From: Propionibacteriales bacterium
Lineage (GTDB): Bacteria; Actinomycetota; Actinomycetes; Propionibacteriales; Nocardioidaceae
Assembly: GCA_026392465.1 (NCBI GenBank)
Contig: JAPLCA010000029.1
Location: forward strand, 1-64,000
Reading direction: 5' to 3'
Length of the DNA stretch: 64,000 bases
Shown here one piece after another: positions 46,201 through 53,547 of the stretch. The number at the start of each line of letters is the position of its first letter. Positions within the stretch are counted from its first letter, which is position 1. The notes under the pieces are model-generated. The model saw nothing but the letters and a program-made list of their open reading frames with translations, made no database searches and was not told the origin of the DNA. The position numbers and the translations under genes are program-made.

Positions 46201-46813
46201 CATGCTCGGCAAGGTCAACCCGCTCGCGCTGGAGGAGTTCTCGGCGCTCGAGGAGCGCCACCAGTTCCTGTCCGAGCAGCTCGACGACCTCAAGCGCACC
46301 CGACAGGACCTGCTCGACATCGTCGCGGACGTCGACGAGCGGGTGCAGCAGGTGTTCAGCGAGGCGTGGGTCGACGTGTCCGCGGCGTTCGAGGACGTGT
46401 TCTCGCGCCTGTTCCCGGGCGGCGAGGGGCGTCTCCTGCTCACCGACCCCGACGACATGCTGACGACCGGCATCGACGTCGAGGCGCGTCCGCCGGGCAA
46501 GAAGGTGAAGCGACTGTCGCTGCTGTCCGGTGGTGAGCGCTCGCTCGTCGCCGTCGCGTTCCTGGTGGCCCTGTTCAAGGCCCGGCCGAGCCCGTTCTAC
46601 ATCCTCGACGAGGTCGAGGCCGCGCTCGACGACACGAACCTGGGTCGCCTGCTGGAGATCTACGAGGAGCTGCGCGCGAACTCCCAGCTCATCGTCATCA
46701 CCCACCAGAAGCGGACGATGGAGGTCGGCGACGCGCTCTACGGCGTCTCGATGCGCGGCGACGGCGTCACGACCGTCATCAGCCAGCGGCTGCGCGAGGA
46801 CGAGACCGCGTGA
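43214..46813 (+). CDS. smc: Chromosome partition protein SMC
   Basis: 1199-aa condensin ATPase. Walker A GPNGSGKSN (31-39), a coiled coil, a hinge at about 508-660, the second coiled coil with an acidic, proline-containing insert near 955-980 (EEGSPAHESPEEDAEEESAG), then the ABC signature LSGGE (about 1104-1108) and Walker B FYILDEVEAALDD. Length is normal. Leaderless GTG start. The thioesterase gene overlaps its stop by 4 nt. No scpAB in the window. Confidence 0.96.
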   Translation: MYLKSLTLRGFKSFASSTTLELEPGITCVVGPNGSGKSNVVDALAWVMGEQGAKSLRGGKMEDVIFAGTSGRPPLGRAEVVLTIDNTDGALPIEYSEVTISRTMFRNGGSEYAINGTSCRLLDVQELLSDSGIGREMHVIVGQGQLDSVLRATPEDRRGFVEEAAGVLKHRKRKEKALRKLDATQGNLTRLQDVLTELRRQLKPLGRQAEVARRAVTIQADVRDARARLLADDIVTARTTIAEEMADEAALKERRAAVEHAVAAARQQETELEDRLREDSPALSAAQETWYALSGLRERLRGTSGLATERVRLAAVESDDRPTGRDPEELEAEARRVEEQHRAMTTSVEEARAALEAVVAERTEAEATYGEEERRVAGLLRAAADRREGLARLRGQVNALKSRAEAADAEVERLGAARDEALRRAEEAQKAFAAREGEIAGLSQGESGLDEELEAAEAVLADVEGRARELQVAEQDASRRQAALAARVEALETGLARKDGAGALLAASDEISGLLGSVAALLTVRPGFEAAIASALGSAADAVAVDHVDTAVTAMELLKSEDLGRAGLLLGGEADVDDRDWPGLPEGATYAVDVVEPPATLVAALRRLLFKVAVVDDLAAARALVAQASDVTAVTRDGDVLGAHFASGGSTSQQSLLEVQAAIDQAREELETAERTLETLRFDGQRVAQERTAAQARVDAALERLHESDAEMSAVAESLGQLGSTARAAKGEAERLTAAIAAAQEAHERDLGGLADLEVRLAQAEEAPDEEPDTSALEELADRASTARRAETDARLVLRTNEERARALEGQATALVASAAAEREARIQARLRREQQLREAETARAVLAVGDVALARLETTLAEAAALRSSIEQSRTGRESELREVRARLRSLSEELQGLTTSVHRDEMARAEQRLRLEALEARALEELGIEVEALVAEYGPDQLVPPPAPDVQQSAEEGSPAHESPEEDAEEESAGRPFDRAEQTRRLRAAERAMAMLGKVNPLALEEFSALEERHQFLSEQLDDLKRTRQDLLDIVADVDERVQQVFSEAWVDVSAAFEDVFSRLFPGGEGRLLLTDPDDMLTTGIDVEARPPGKKVKRLSLLSGGERSLVAVAFLVALFKARPSPFYILDEVEAALDDTNLGRLLEIYEELRANSQLIVITHQKRTMEVGDALYGVSMRGDGVTTVISQRLREDETA

Positions 46814-47259
46814 CCGTGCAGGAGCACGCCGAGCCCCGCCGCGGCGACTTCCCGGTGCTGCGCCGCATCACGACGCGGTGGGCGGACGAGGACGTGTACG
46901 GGCACGTCAACAACGTCGTGTACTACTCCTACTTCGACACCGCGGTGAACGGCTACCTCATCGAGCGGGCCCAGGAGCTGGGCGGCGCCGACCCGCGCAC
47001 GCTCGACGCCTACGGCGTGGTGGCCGAGACGGGGTGCCGCTTCCTGCGCGAGCTGCGCTTCCCGGCCGACGTGGAGGCGGGGCTGCGGGTGACGCGGCTC
47101 GGCACGTCCAGCGTCGTCTACGAGATCGGCCTGTTCCAGGGCGAGTCCGACGCGCCGGCCGCGGTCGGGCGGTTCGTCCACGTGTACGTCGCGGGCGCCG
47201 ACCGGACGGTCACCCCCGTGCCCGACCTCGTGCGGGCCGCCCTCGCCCCGCTCACCTGA
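46810..47259 (+). CDS. Acyl-CoA thioesterase, 4HBT hotdog family
   Basis: 149 aa: ITTRWADEDVYGHVNNVVYY is the 4-hydroxybenzoyl-CoA thioesterase/YbgC signature with the catalytic Asp. GTG overlaps the smc stop (GTGA), so it rides on the smc message. Substrate not evident. Confidence 0.87.
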   Translation: MTVQEHAEPRRGDFPVLRRITTRWADEDVYGHVNNVVYYSYFDTAVNGYLIERAQELGGADPRTLDAYGVVAETGCRFLRELRFPADVEAGLRVTRLGTSSVVYEIGLFQGESDAPAAVGRFVHVYVAGADRTVTPVPDLVRAALAPLT

Positions 47260-47299
47260 CCTTGGCGCGACGCCCGCTGCTCCTGGCAGGCTGGACGCC

Positions 47300-47992
47300 A
47301 TGGACCTCCAGCACTTCCACGCCCTGCGCACCGGTGTCGTCGAGACCGACGAGGGCCCGCGGACCCTGGACGTGCAGCGACTCGGAGTGCTGCGGCTGCC
47401 GAGCGGGCGGCTCGAGGTGAGCGACTCCCTGGTGAACCTGGGGGAGGGCGTGCTGGTCGACGTGCCCGCGGGCGACCACCCGGTGGCGATGACCCTGGCC
47501 GACGTCTCCGACGCGCAGGACGGCTCGCACGTGCGTGTGGCCTACCTGTCGCTCGTGCTGGCGGAGGGCGAGCCCGCGGTCGTGGAGCGAGCGGCCGCGC
47601 GGGACGTCCCCGTCGACGCGGGCGTGGTCGGGTTCGCCGACGCCGCGAGCGTCGAGCGGGGCATGCCCGAGGACCGCTCGACCTGGTACGACGAGGTCTT
47701 CGAGGGCTGGATCGACCTGCTGCACTACCCGGACGACGGCGTCCACCGCCACGGCATCGACGTCGTGCTGCCCCGCGCGACCGCGGGCGAGAACGTCGTG
47801 CTGTCGAGCTCGGGGTGGGGCGACGGCGTCTACCGTGTCTGGCGCACGCTGGCCGCCGACGGCTCGCTGCTGGGTGTGCACGTCGACCTCGACGTGGTCG
47901 ACGTGCAGGACGACGAGCCGGTGCCGGCGGCGACGCCCGAGGCGTCGGAGCGGCGCACGGGCGGCTTGTTGCGCCGGCTGTTCCGCCGCTGA
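47300..47992 (+). CDS. DUF4241-like protein
   Basis: 230 aa. The central blocks DVPVDAGVVGFAD and the ending NVVLSSSGWGDGVYRVWRTL fit the DUF4241 pattern (DaG...SGwGDGxY). No signal or membrane segment. C-terminal tail is basic (RRTGGLLRRLFRR). Function unknown; the family is common near toxin-immunity loci in other bacteria but nothing here indicates that. Confidence 0.7.
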   Translation: MDLQHFHALRTGVVETDEGPRTLDVQRLGVLRLPSGRLEVSDSLVNLGEGVLVDVPAGDHPVAMTLADVSDAQDGSHVRVAYLSLVLAEGEPAVVERAAARDVPVDAGVVGFADAASVERGMPEDRSTWYDEVFEGWIDLLHYPDDGVHRHGIDVVLPRATAGENVVLSSSGWGDGVYRVWRTLAADGSLLGVHVDLDVVDVQDDEPVPAATPEASERRTGGLLRRLFRR

Positions 47993-47999
47993 GCGCACC

Positions 48000-48896
48000 T
48001 CAGCGGGTGAGCAGCACCTCGACGGCGTGGTAGAGCCACGGCACCGCCACGAAGACCGTCGGCACGACGAGGACGACGGCCGAGACGACGCCGGACGCGA
48101 CGGCCGAGGCGCGACGCGCGCGAGGTGAGGCGGGGTCGCGCAGCCGTTCGAGGCGCACGAGCGCGTCGCTGCCGGCCCCCAGGGCACCGGCCGGCGTGGA
48201 GCCGCCCGCGAGCGCGACGATCGCGCGGGCGAGAGGACGGTCGCCCGTGATCCGACGGGCGGCGTCGTCGGCCATGAGCTCGACCATGACCTGGCTCTGA
48301 CGCAGCGGCGCGTCGGTGCGCAGGACGCGGGGGAACGCCCGATGCAGGACGCCGAACGCCTCGAGCACGAGGTCGTGCCGCGTGCGCACGTGCGAGCGCT
48401 CGTGCTCGAGCACCGCCTGCAGCGCCTCGTCGTCGAGCGAGGCCACCGCACCGCTGGAGATGACGACGCGGGGGTCGCGCAGCCGGGGGATGCAGTAGGC
48501 CACCGGCGTCTGCTCGGCCAGCACGCGCACGGCGGGCAGGGCACCGTGCGGCTCGCCCAGCAGGTCGACGAGCTCGCGGTGCCGGGCGCGGCGCTGCGAC
48601 GTCTCGCTCCACACGTGCCAGGCGGCCCACCAGAAGCGTGCCCAGACCAGGACGCCGATGCCCATGATCAGCACGTGCAGCACCACGCGCCACGGGGCGG
48701 GGTCCGGGTCGGTCACGAGCCAGAGCGCGGTGGAGAGCGCCGCCCCGGAGATGGCGAGGACCGCCGCGAGGGCGAGCGACTGCCACAGCACGATGCCGGC
48801 AGCGGGCGCGAGCCGGGGCCACGCCGCGTGCGAGAGCAGCGCGGGGACCGGAAGGGCCAGCGCGAGGCCGATCGCGCCGAGCAGCAGGGGCGTCAT
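48000..48896 (-). CDS. M56-family membrane metallopeptidase (BlaR1/MecR1-like)
   Basis: 298 aa, four to five membrane helices and a cytosolic zinc motif HERSH in AVLEHERSHVRTRHDLV. It lacks the extracellular beta-lactam sensor domain, like many actinobacterial relatives. Start overlaps the stop of the BlaI-like gene by 4 nt. In the paradigm it cleaves BlaI to relieve repression, so here it would control the divergent cydABDC operon (inference). Confidence 0.87.
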   Translation of the reverse strand: MTPLLLGAIGLALALPVPALLSHAAWPRLAPAAGIVLWQSLALAAVLAISGAALSTALWLVTDPDPAPWRVVLHVLIMGIGVLVWARFWWAAWHVWSETSQRRARHRELVDLLGEPHGALPAVRVLAEQTPVAYCIPRLRDPRVVISSGAVASLDDEALQAVLEHERSHVRTRHDLVLEAFGVLHRAFPRVLRTDAPLRQSQVMVELMADDAARRITGDRPLARAIVALAGGSTPAGALGAGSDALVRLERLRDPASPRARRASAVASGVVSAVVLVVPTVFVAVPWLYHAVEVLLTR

Positions 48897-49279
48897 GGCG
48901 TGCCCGGCGCCTCGATCTCCTCCAGCGCCGCGCGCAGTGCCGCAGCCTCGGCCGGGTCGACCGTGCGCGCGAAGTGCACGAGGGCGGCGGTGCGGTCGCC
49001 CGAGCTGTCGAGCGTGGCGTTCAGGAGCTCGGCCGTGGCGGCCTCGCGCGAGAGCGCCGCCGTGTACCGGAACGCGCGACCGTCGCGCTCCCGGCTCACC
49101 ATCTCCTTGGCGCCCAGCCGGTCGAGCACCGTCATGACGGTCGTGTAGGCGAGGTCGGCGGAACCGCCCGCCTCGAGTTGCTCCTGCACCTCGCGGACGG
49201 TCAGGGCGCTGGAGGCGCGCCAGAGGACGTCCATGACGGAGCGCTCGAGGGAGCCGAGGGAGCGGGAGGACGGGGCCAT
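48893..49279 (-). CDS. BlaI/MecI/CopY-family repressor
   Basis: 128 aa: winged helix (LGSLERSVMDVLWRASSALT, AYTTVMTVLDRLGAKEMVSR) and a dimerisation helix region. ATG 49277-49279 is leaderless: TAGATT (49292-49287) lies 7 nt upstream. The first BlaI-type operator (49291-49307) overlaps this -10, so it should repress itself; a second matching operator sits in the cydA leader. Confidence 0.9.
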   Translation of the reverse strand: MAPSSRSLGSLERSVMDVLWRASSALTVREVQEQLEAGGSADLAYTTVMTVLDRLGAKEMVSRERDGRAFRYTAALSREAATAELLNATLDSSGDRTAALVHFARTVDPAEAAALRAALEEIEAPGTP

Positions 49280-49290
49280 GTGACCTAATC

Positions 49291-49307
49291 TACTACGCCA
49301 TGTAGGA
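49291..49307. promoter_or_regulatory. BlaI-type operator 1
   Basis: TACTAC-GCCAT-GTAGGA, one mismatch from the symmetric TACTAC-N5-GTAGTA. It overlaps the -10 of the repressor gene and lies just upstream of the cydA -35. Confidence 0.8.
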
Positions 49308-49314
49308 GTTCGGC

Positions 49315-49344
49315 TTGCCGGGACGACACGACAAGTCCTACGCT
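49315..49344 (+). promoter_or_regulatory. Promoter of cydABDC
   Basis: TTGCCG (49315-49320), 18 bp, TACGCT (49339-49344). Transcription would start near 49351, inside or just before the second operator cluster. Confidence 0.55.
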
Positions 49345-49346
49345 CG

Positions 49347-49371
49347 GTAGTAGTTACTACGGCACGTAGTA
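49347..49371. promoter_or_regulatory. BlaI-type operator 2 (double)
   Basis: TACTAC-GGCAC-GTAGTA (49355-49371) is a perfect 6-bp inverted repeat with the same 5-nt spacer as operator 1, and GTAGTA-GT-TACTAC (49347-49360) overlaps it. It covers the predicted start of cydA transcription, fitting repression. Confidence 0.85.
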
Positions 49372-49393
49372 GTTCACGCAGCGGAGGCGTCGC

Positions 49394-50821
49394 ATGGAAG
49401 CGCTCGACATCGCCCGGTGGCAGTTCGGCATCACGACCGTCTACCACTTCTTCTTCGTCCCGGTCACGATCGGGCTGGTCTTCCTCGTCGCCATGCTGCA
49501 GACCGCGTGGCACCGCACGGGGAACGAGAAGTACCTCCGGCTCACGCGCTTCTACGGCAAGCTCTTCCTCATCAACTTCGCGCTCGGCATCGCGACGGGC
49601 ATCGTCCAGGAGTTCCAGTTCGGCATGAACTGGAGCGACTACTCACGGTTCGTCGGCGACGTCTTCGGGGCGCCGCTGGCCATCGAGGGCCTCCTGGCCT
49701 TCTTCCTCGAGTCGACCTTCCTCGGCCTCTGGATCTTCGGCTGGGACCGGCTCAGGCCGGCGGTGCACCTGGCCTGCATCTGGCTCGCGGCGATCGGCAC
49801 CGTGCTGTCGGCCTACTTCATCCTGGCCGCCAACTCGTTCATGCAGAACCCGGTCGGCTACCGCATGAACGAGGAGTCCGGCCGTGCCGAGCTCACGGAC
49901 TTCTGGGCGGTGATGACCAACAAGGTCGTGCTCGTGACCTTCCCGCACACGATCTTCGCGTGCTTCATGGTCGGCGGTGCCGTGGTCGCCGGCGTCGGGC
50001 TCTGGCAGATGCTCCGGGGCGCGCGCCGCGACGACGAGGAGGAGCGCGAGGCGTTCCGCACCGCCGTGCGCCTGGGTGCCGTCGTGCTGCTCGTCGCCGG
50101 CGCCGGGACGATGGTCTCCGGCGACTTCCAGGGCAAGGTCATGACCGAGGTCCAGCCGATGAAGATGGCGGCCGCGGAGGGACTCTACGAAGACGAGGCG
50201 CCCGCGTCGTTCTCGCTGCTGACCGTCGGCACCCTCGACGGCAGCGAGCCGCTGTTCGAGGTCAAGATCCCGCGACTGCTCTCGTTCCTGGGCACCGGCA
50301 CCTGGGACGGCGAGGTCCGCGGGATCGACTCCCTCCAGGCGGAGTACGAGCAGCGGTTCGGACCCGGCGACTACGCCCCGAACATCCCGGTCACCTACTG
50401 GACGTTCCGCGCGATGATCACCGCGGGCGGGCTCGCGATGGTCGGTGGCGCCTGGATGCTCTGGGCCACCCGACGACGGCGCCTGCCATCGCTCGCCACG
50501 TGGGAGGGTCGCTGGCTGCTCCGCACCGCCGTCGTCCTGCCGTTCCTGCCGCTCGCGGCGAGCTCGTTCGGGTGGATCTTCACCGAGATGGGTCGCCAGC
50601 CCTGGGTCGTGTTCGGGCTCATGGAGACGTCCGCCGGCGTGTCGCCGGGCGTCAGCGCGGGCGAGGCGCTCACGACGCTCGTCGGCTTCACCGCGCTCTA
50701 CGCGGCGCTCGCCGTCGTGGAGTTCCGCCTCCTGCTCACCTACATCCGCAAGGGTCTGCCGGACGCCGACCCGCCCGAGCTCGTCGACGACCCGGACGCC
50801 CCGCTCGCGTTCGCCTACTGA
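49394..50821 (+). CDS. cydA: Cytochrome bd ubiquinol/menaquinol oxidase subunit I
   Basis: 475 aa, nine or so membrane helices. Haem ligands by alignment with E. coli: His18 (b595), His185 (b558, VTFPHTIFACFM), Met410 (b558, FGLMETSAGVSPG); GWIFTEMGRQPW is the quinol oxidase hallmark. The size indicates the short Q-loop form. ATG 49394 follows GCAGCGGAGGC. First gene of cydABDC, divergent from the BlaI/BlaR-like pair. Confidence 0.96.
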   Translation: MEALDIARWQFGITTVYHFFFVPVTIGLVFLVAMLQTAWHRTGNEKYLRLTRFYGKLFLINFALGIATGIVQEFQFGMNWSDYSRFVGDVFGAPLAIEGLLAFFLESTFLGLWIFGWDRLRPAVHLACIWLAAIGTVLSAYFILAANSFMQNPVGYRMNEESGRAELTDFWAVMTNKVVLVTFPHTIFACFMVGGAVVAGVGLWQMLRGARRDDEEEREAFRTAVRLGAVVLLVAGAGTMVSGDFQGKVMTEVQPMKMAAAEGLYEDEAPASFSLLTVGTLDGSEPLFEVKIPRLLSFLGTGTWDGEVRGIDSLQAEYEQRFGPGDYAPNIPVTYWTFRAMITAGGLAMVGGAWMLWATRRRRLPSLATWEGRWLLRTAVVLPFLPLAASSFGWIFTEMGRQPWVVFGLMETSAGVSPGVSAGEALTTLVGFTALYAALAVVEFRLLLTYIRKGLPDADPPELVDDPDAPLAFAY

Positions 50822-50852
50822 CCCGCCCCACCACCTGCACCAGGAGACCGTC

Positions 50853-51869
50853 ATGGAGCTCACCACCGTCTGGTTCGTGCTCATCGCCGTGCTGTGGATC
50901 GGCTACCTCGTGCTCGAGGGCTTCGACTTCGGCGTCGGCATGCTCACCGCCGTGCTGGCGCGCGACGAGAAGGAGCGGCGCGTGCTGCTCAACACCATCG
51001 GCCCGGTGTGGGACGGCAACGAGGTGTGGCTCATCGTCGCCGGCGGCGCCACGTTCGCCGCGTTCCCGGAGTGGTACGCCACGCTGTTCAGCGGCTTCTA
51101 CCTGCCCCTCTTCGTCATCCTCGTCGCGCTCATCCTGCGCATCGTCGCGCTGGAGTACCGGAGCAAGCGCCCCGCGATGGTCTGGAAGCGTCGCTGCGAC
51201 GTCGGCATCCTCATCGGGTCGGTGGTGCCCGCGGTGCTGTGGGGCGTCGCGCTGGCCAACCTGGTCCGCGGCGTGCCGATCGACGCCGACAAGGAGTTCG
51301 TCGGCTCCGTCGTGGACCTGCTGAACCCCTACGCCCTGCTCGGTGGCCTCGTCACGCTCAGCGTGTTCCTGGTGCACGGGGCCGTCTTCGTCGGGCTGAA
51401 GACGGTCGGCGACATCCGGGAGCGGGCGCGCGTCCTGGCCCTGCGGGTCGGGGTCGTCGCGGCGGTGCTGGCCACGGTGTTCGTCGTCTGGACGGCAGGT
51501 CGTGACGGGGACGCCGTCGTCTGGGCGGCCGGCGCCGTGGCCGTCGCGTGCTTCGCCGTCGGTCTCGCGGCCGCCTCGGCCCGCCGCGAGGGCTGGGCCT
51601 TCGTCGGCACCGCCCTGTCCATCGCCGCTGTGGTCGTCATGCTCTTCACGGCACTGTTCCCCGACGTCATGGTCTCCTCGCTCGACCCGGCCTGGAGCCT
51701 GACGACGACGAACGCGGCGTCGACGCCGTACACGCTGACCATCATGACGTGGGTCGCGGCGGCCTTCACGCCCCTGGTCGTCGGCTACCAGGCGTGGTCC
51801 TACTGGGTGTTCCGGCGGCGGATCGGGACGCACCACATCCCCGACGACGTCCTCGCCCCCACCTCCTGA
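50853..51869 (+). CDS. cydB: Cytochrome bd oxidase subunit II
   Basis: 338 aa, about eight or nine membrane helices. Starts WFVLIAVLWIGYLVLEGFDF then GVGML, with GPVWDGNEVWLI, the conserved CydB blocks; C-terminal FPDVMVSSLDP is typical. ATG 50853 after ACCAGGAGACC, 31 bp behind cydA. Confidence 0.96.
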   Translation: MELTTVWFVLIAVLWIGYLVLEGFDFGVGMLTAVLARDEKERRVLLNTIGPVWDGNEVWLIVAGGATFAAFPEWYATLFSGFYLPLFVILVALILRIVALEYRSKRPAMVWKRRCDVGILIGSVVPAVLWGVALANLVRGVPIDADKEFVGSVVDLLNPYALLGGLVTLSVFLVHGAVFVGLKTVGDIRERARVLALRVGVVAAVLATVFVVWTAGRDGDAVVWAAGAVAVACFAVGLAAASARREGWAFVGTALSIAAVVVMLFTALFPDVMVSSLDPAWSLTTTNAASTPYTLTIMTWVAAAFTPLVVGYQAWSYWVFRRRIGTHHIPDDVLAPTS

Positions 51870-51897
51870 GCGCGCTCGAGAACGGGACGCTGCGGAC

Positions 51898-53547
51898 ATG
51901 AGACCCCTGGACCCCCGGCTGCTGCGCCGGTCCCGACCCGTGCGGCGCTTCCTCGTCGCCACCGTGCTGCTCGGTCTGGCGGCCGCGGTCGCCGTCGTCG
52001 GGCAGGCCTGGCTGCTCTCGGCCACGGTCGTCGCCCTCGTCGACGGCGTCACGCCGACCTCCCTCGCCGCGACCGCCGCAGCGCTCGCGGGGGTCGTGGC
52101 CGCGCGCGGCGTGCTCGCGTGGGCCCAGGCGACCACGGGCACCCGCGCCGCGGCGGCGGTCAAGGCCGGGCTGCGCCACGACCTCGTCGACGCGGTGCTC
52201 GACCAGCGGCGCACCGGCCCCGCGCCGTCGAGCGCACGCGTCGCCACGCTGCTCGACACCGGCCTGGACGCCCTCGACGGCTACGTGGCCCGGTTCCTGC
52301 CGCAGGTGGTGCTCACCGCGCTCGTCCCCGGGGCCGTGGTGCTCACGCTGCTGGCCGTCGACCCGCTCTCGGCTCTCATCGTGGTGCTGACGCTGCCGCT
52401 CGTCGTGACCTTCCTGGTGCTCGTCGGCATGGTCACGCGAGACCGGCTCGACGGTCGCTGGGCCGAGCTGCAGCGGCTCGGTCGACACTTCTCGGACGTG
52501 CTCGCCGGTCTGACCGTGCTGACCGGCTTCGGCCGCGACTCGGGGCGCGGGCTCCGTGAGGTGGGGGAGCGGCACCGTCGCGCGACCATGACCTCGCTGC
52601 GCACCGCGTTCCTGTCGTCGTTCGTGCTCGAGCTCTTCTCGACGCTGTCCGTCGCGCTCGTGGCGGTCGCCGCCGGGCTGCGGCTCGTGACCGGCGACCT
52701 CGACCTCGCGACCGGGCTGCTCGTCATCGTGCTCGCCCCGGAGGCGTACCTGCCGCTGCGTCGGCTCGGCACGCTCTTCCACGACAGCACCCAGGGCCTG
52801 GCGGCGGCCGACGAGGCGCTCACGCTCCTCGACGGAGAGCGACGGACGGGCCACCTGCTGGTGCACGGTCCGGCGCCGGTCGAGGTGCGCGACCTGGTCG
52901 TCGTCCACCCCGGGCGTGAGCAGCCCGCCCTGACGCTGCCCGGACTCACGCTGGAGCCCGGCGAGTTCCTCGCCGTGACGGGGCCGTCCGGTGCCGGCAA
53001 GTCGACGCTGCTCGCCGTGCTGCTCGGCTTCGCGCTGCCGACGAGCGGCTCGGTCCGCGTCGGCGGCATGCCCGTCGCCGAGCTCGACCCGGATGAGTGG
53101 CGGCGGCAGGTGGCCTGGGTCCCGCAGGACCCCCACCTGCTCGCCGGGACCGTCGCGGACAACGTCCGGCTCGGCCACCCGGCCGCCTCGGACGAGGCGG
53201 TGCGCTCGGCGCTCGTCGACGCCGGCGCGGCCGACCTCGCGCCCGGGCGCGAGGTCGGTGAGCAGGGGCAGGCGCTGTCGGCGGGGGAGCGGCGCCGCGT
53301 CGCGGTCGCGCGGGCCCTGCTGAGGGTGCGCGACGGCGGAGCGTGGCTCGTGCTGATGGACGAGCCGACCGCCGGTCTCGACGCGGAGCGCGAGAGCACG
53401 GTGCTGGGCACGCTCTGCCGCCTGCAGGAGTCGGGCGACGTGACGGTGCTCGTCGTGGCCCACCGTGCGGAGACGGTGGCGGCCGCGTCGCGGGAGCTCC
53501 GCGTCGCCCGTCCGGTCGGCGCCACGGTGGGCGAGGTGGCACCGTGA
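51898..53547 (+). CDS. cydD: Thiol reductant ABC exporter subunit CydD
   Basis: 549 aa, six-helix ABC exporter domain plus NBD: Walker A GPSGAGKSTLL, signature LSAGERRR (Ala instead of the usual Gly), Walker B LVLMDEPTAGLD. Exports cysteine/glutathione-like thiols (here perhaps mycothiol-related) needed to assemble cytochrome bd. Follows cydB by 28 bp; overlaps cydC by 4 nt. Confidence 0.92.
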   Translation: MRPLDPRLLRRSRPVRRFLVATVLLGLAAAVAVVGQAWLLSATVVALVDGVTPTSLAATAAALAGVVAARGVLAWAQATTGTRAAAAVKAGLRHDLVDAVLDQRRTGPAPSSARVATLLDTGLDALDGYVARFLPQVVLTALVPGAVVLTLLAVDPLSALIVVLTLPLVVTFLVLVGMVTRDRLDGRWAELQRLGRHFSDVLAGLTVLTGFGRDSGRGLREVGERHRRATMTSLRTAFLSSFVLELFSTLSVALVAVAAGLRLVTGDLDLATGLLVIVLAPEAYLPLRRLGTLFHDSTQGLAAADEALTLLDGERRTGHLLVHGPAPVEVRDLVVVHPGREQPALTLPGLTLEPGEFLAVTGPSGAGKSTLLAVLLGFALPTSGSVRVGGMPVAELDPDEWRRQVAWVPQDPHLLAGTVADNVRLGHPAASDEAVRSALVDAGAADLAPGREVGEQGQALSAGERRRVAVARALLRVRDGGAWLVLMDEPTAGLDAERESTVLGTLCRLQESGDVTVLVVAHRAETVAAASRELRVARPVGATVGEVAP

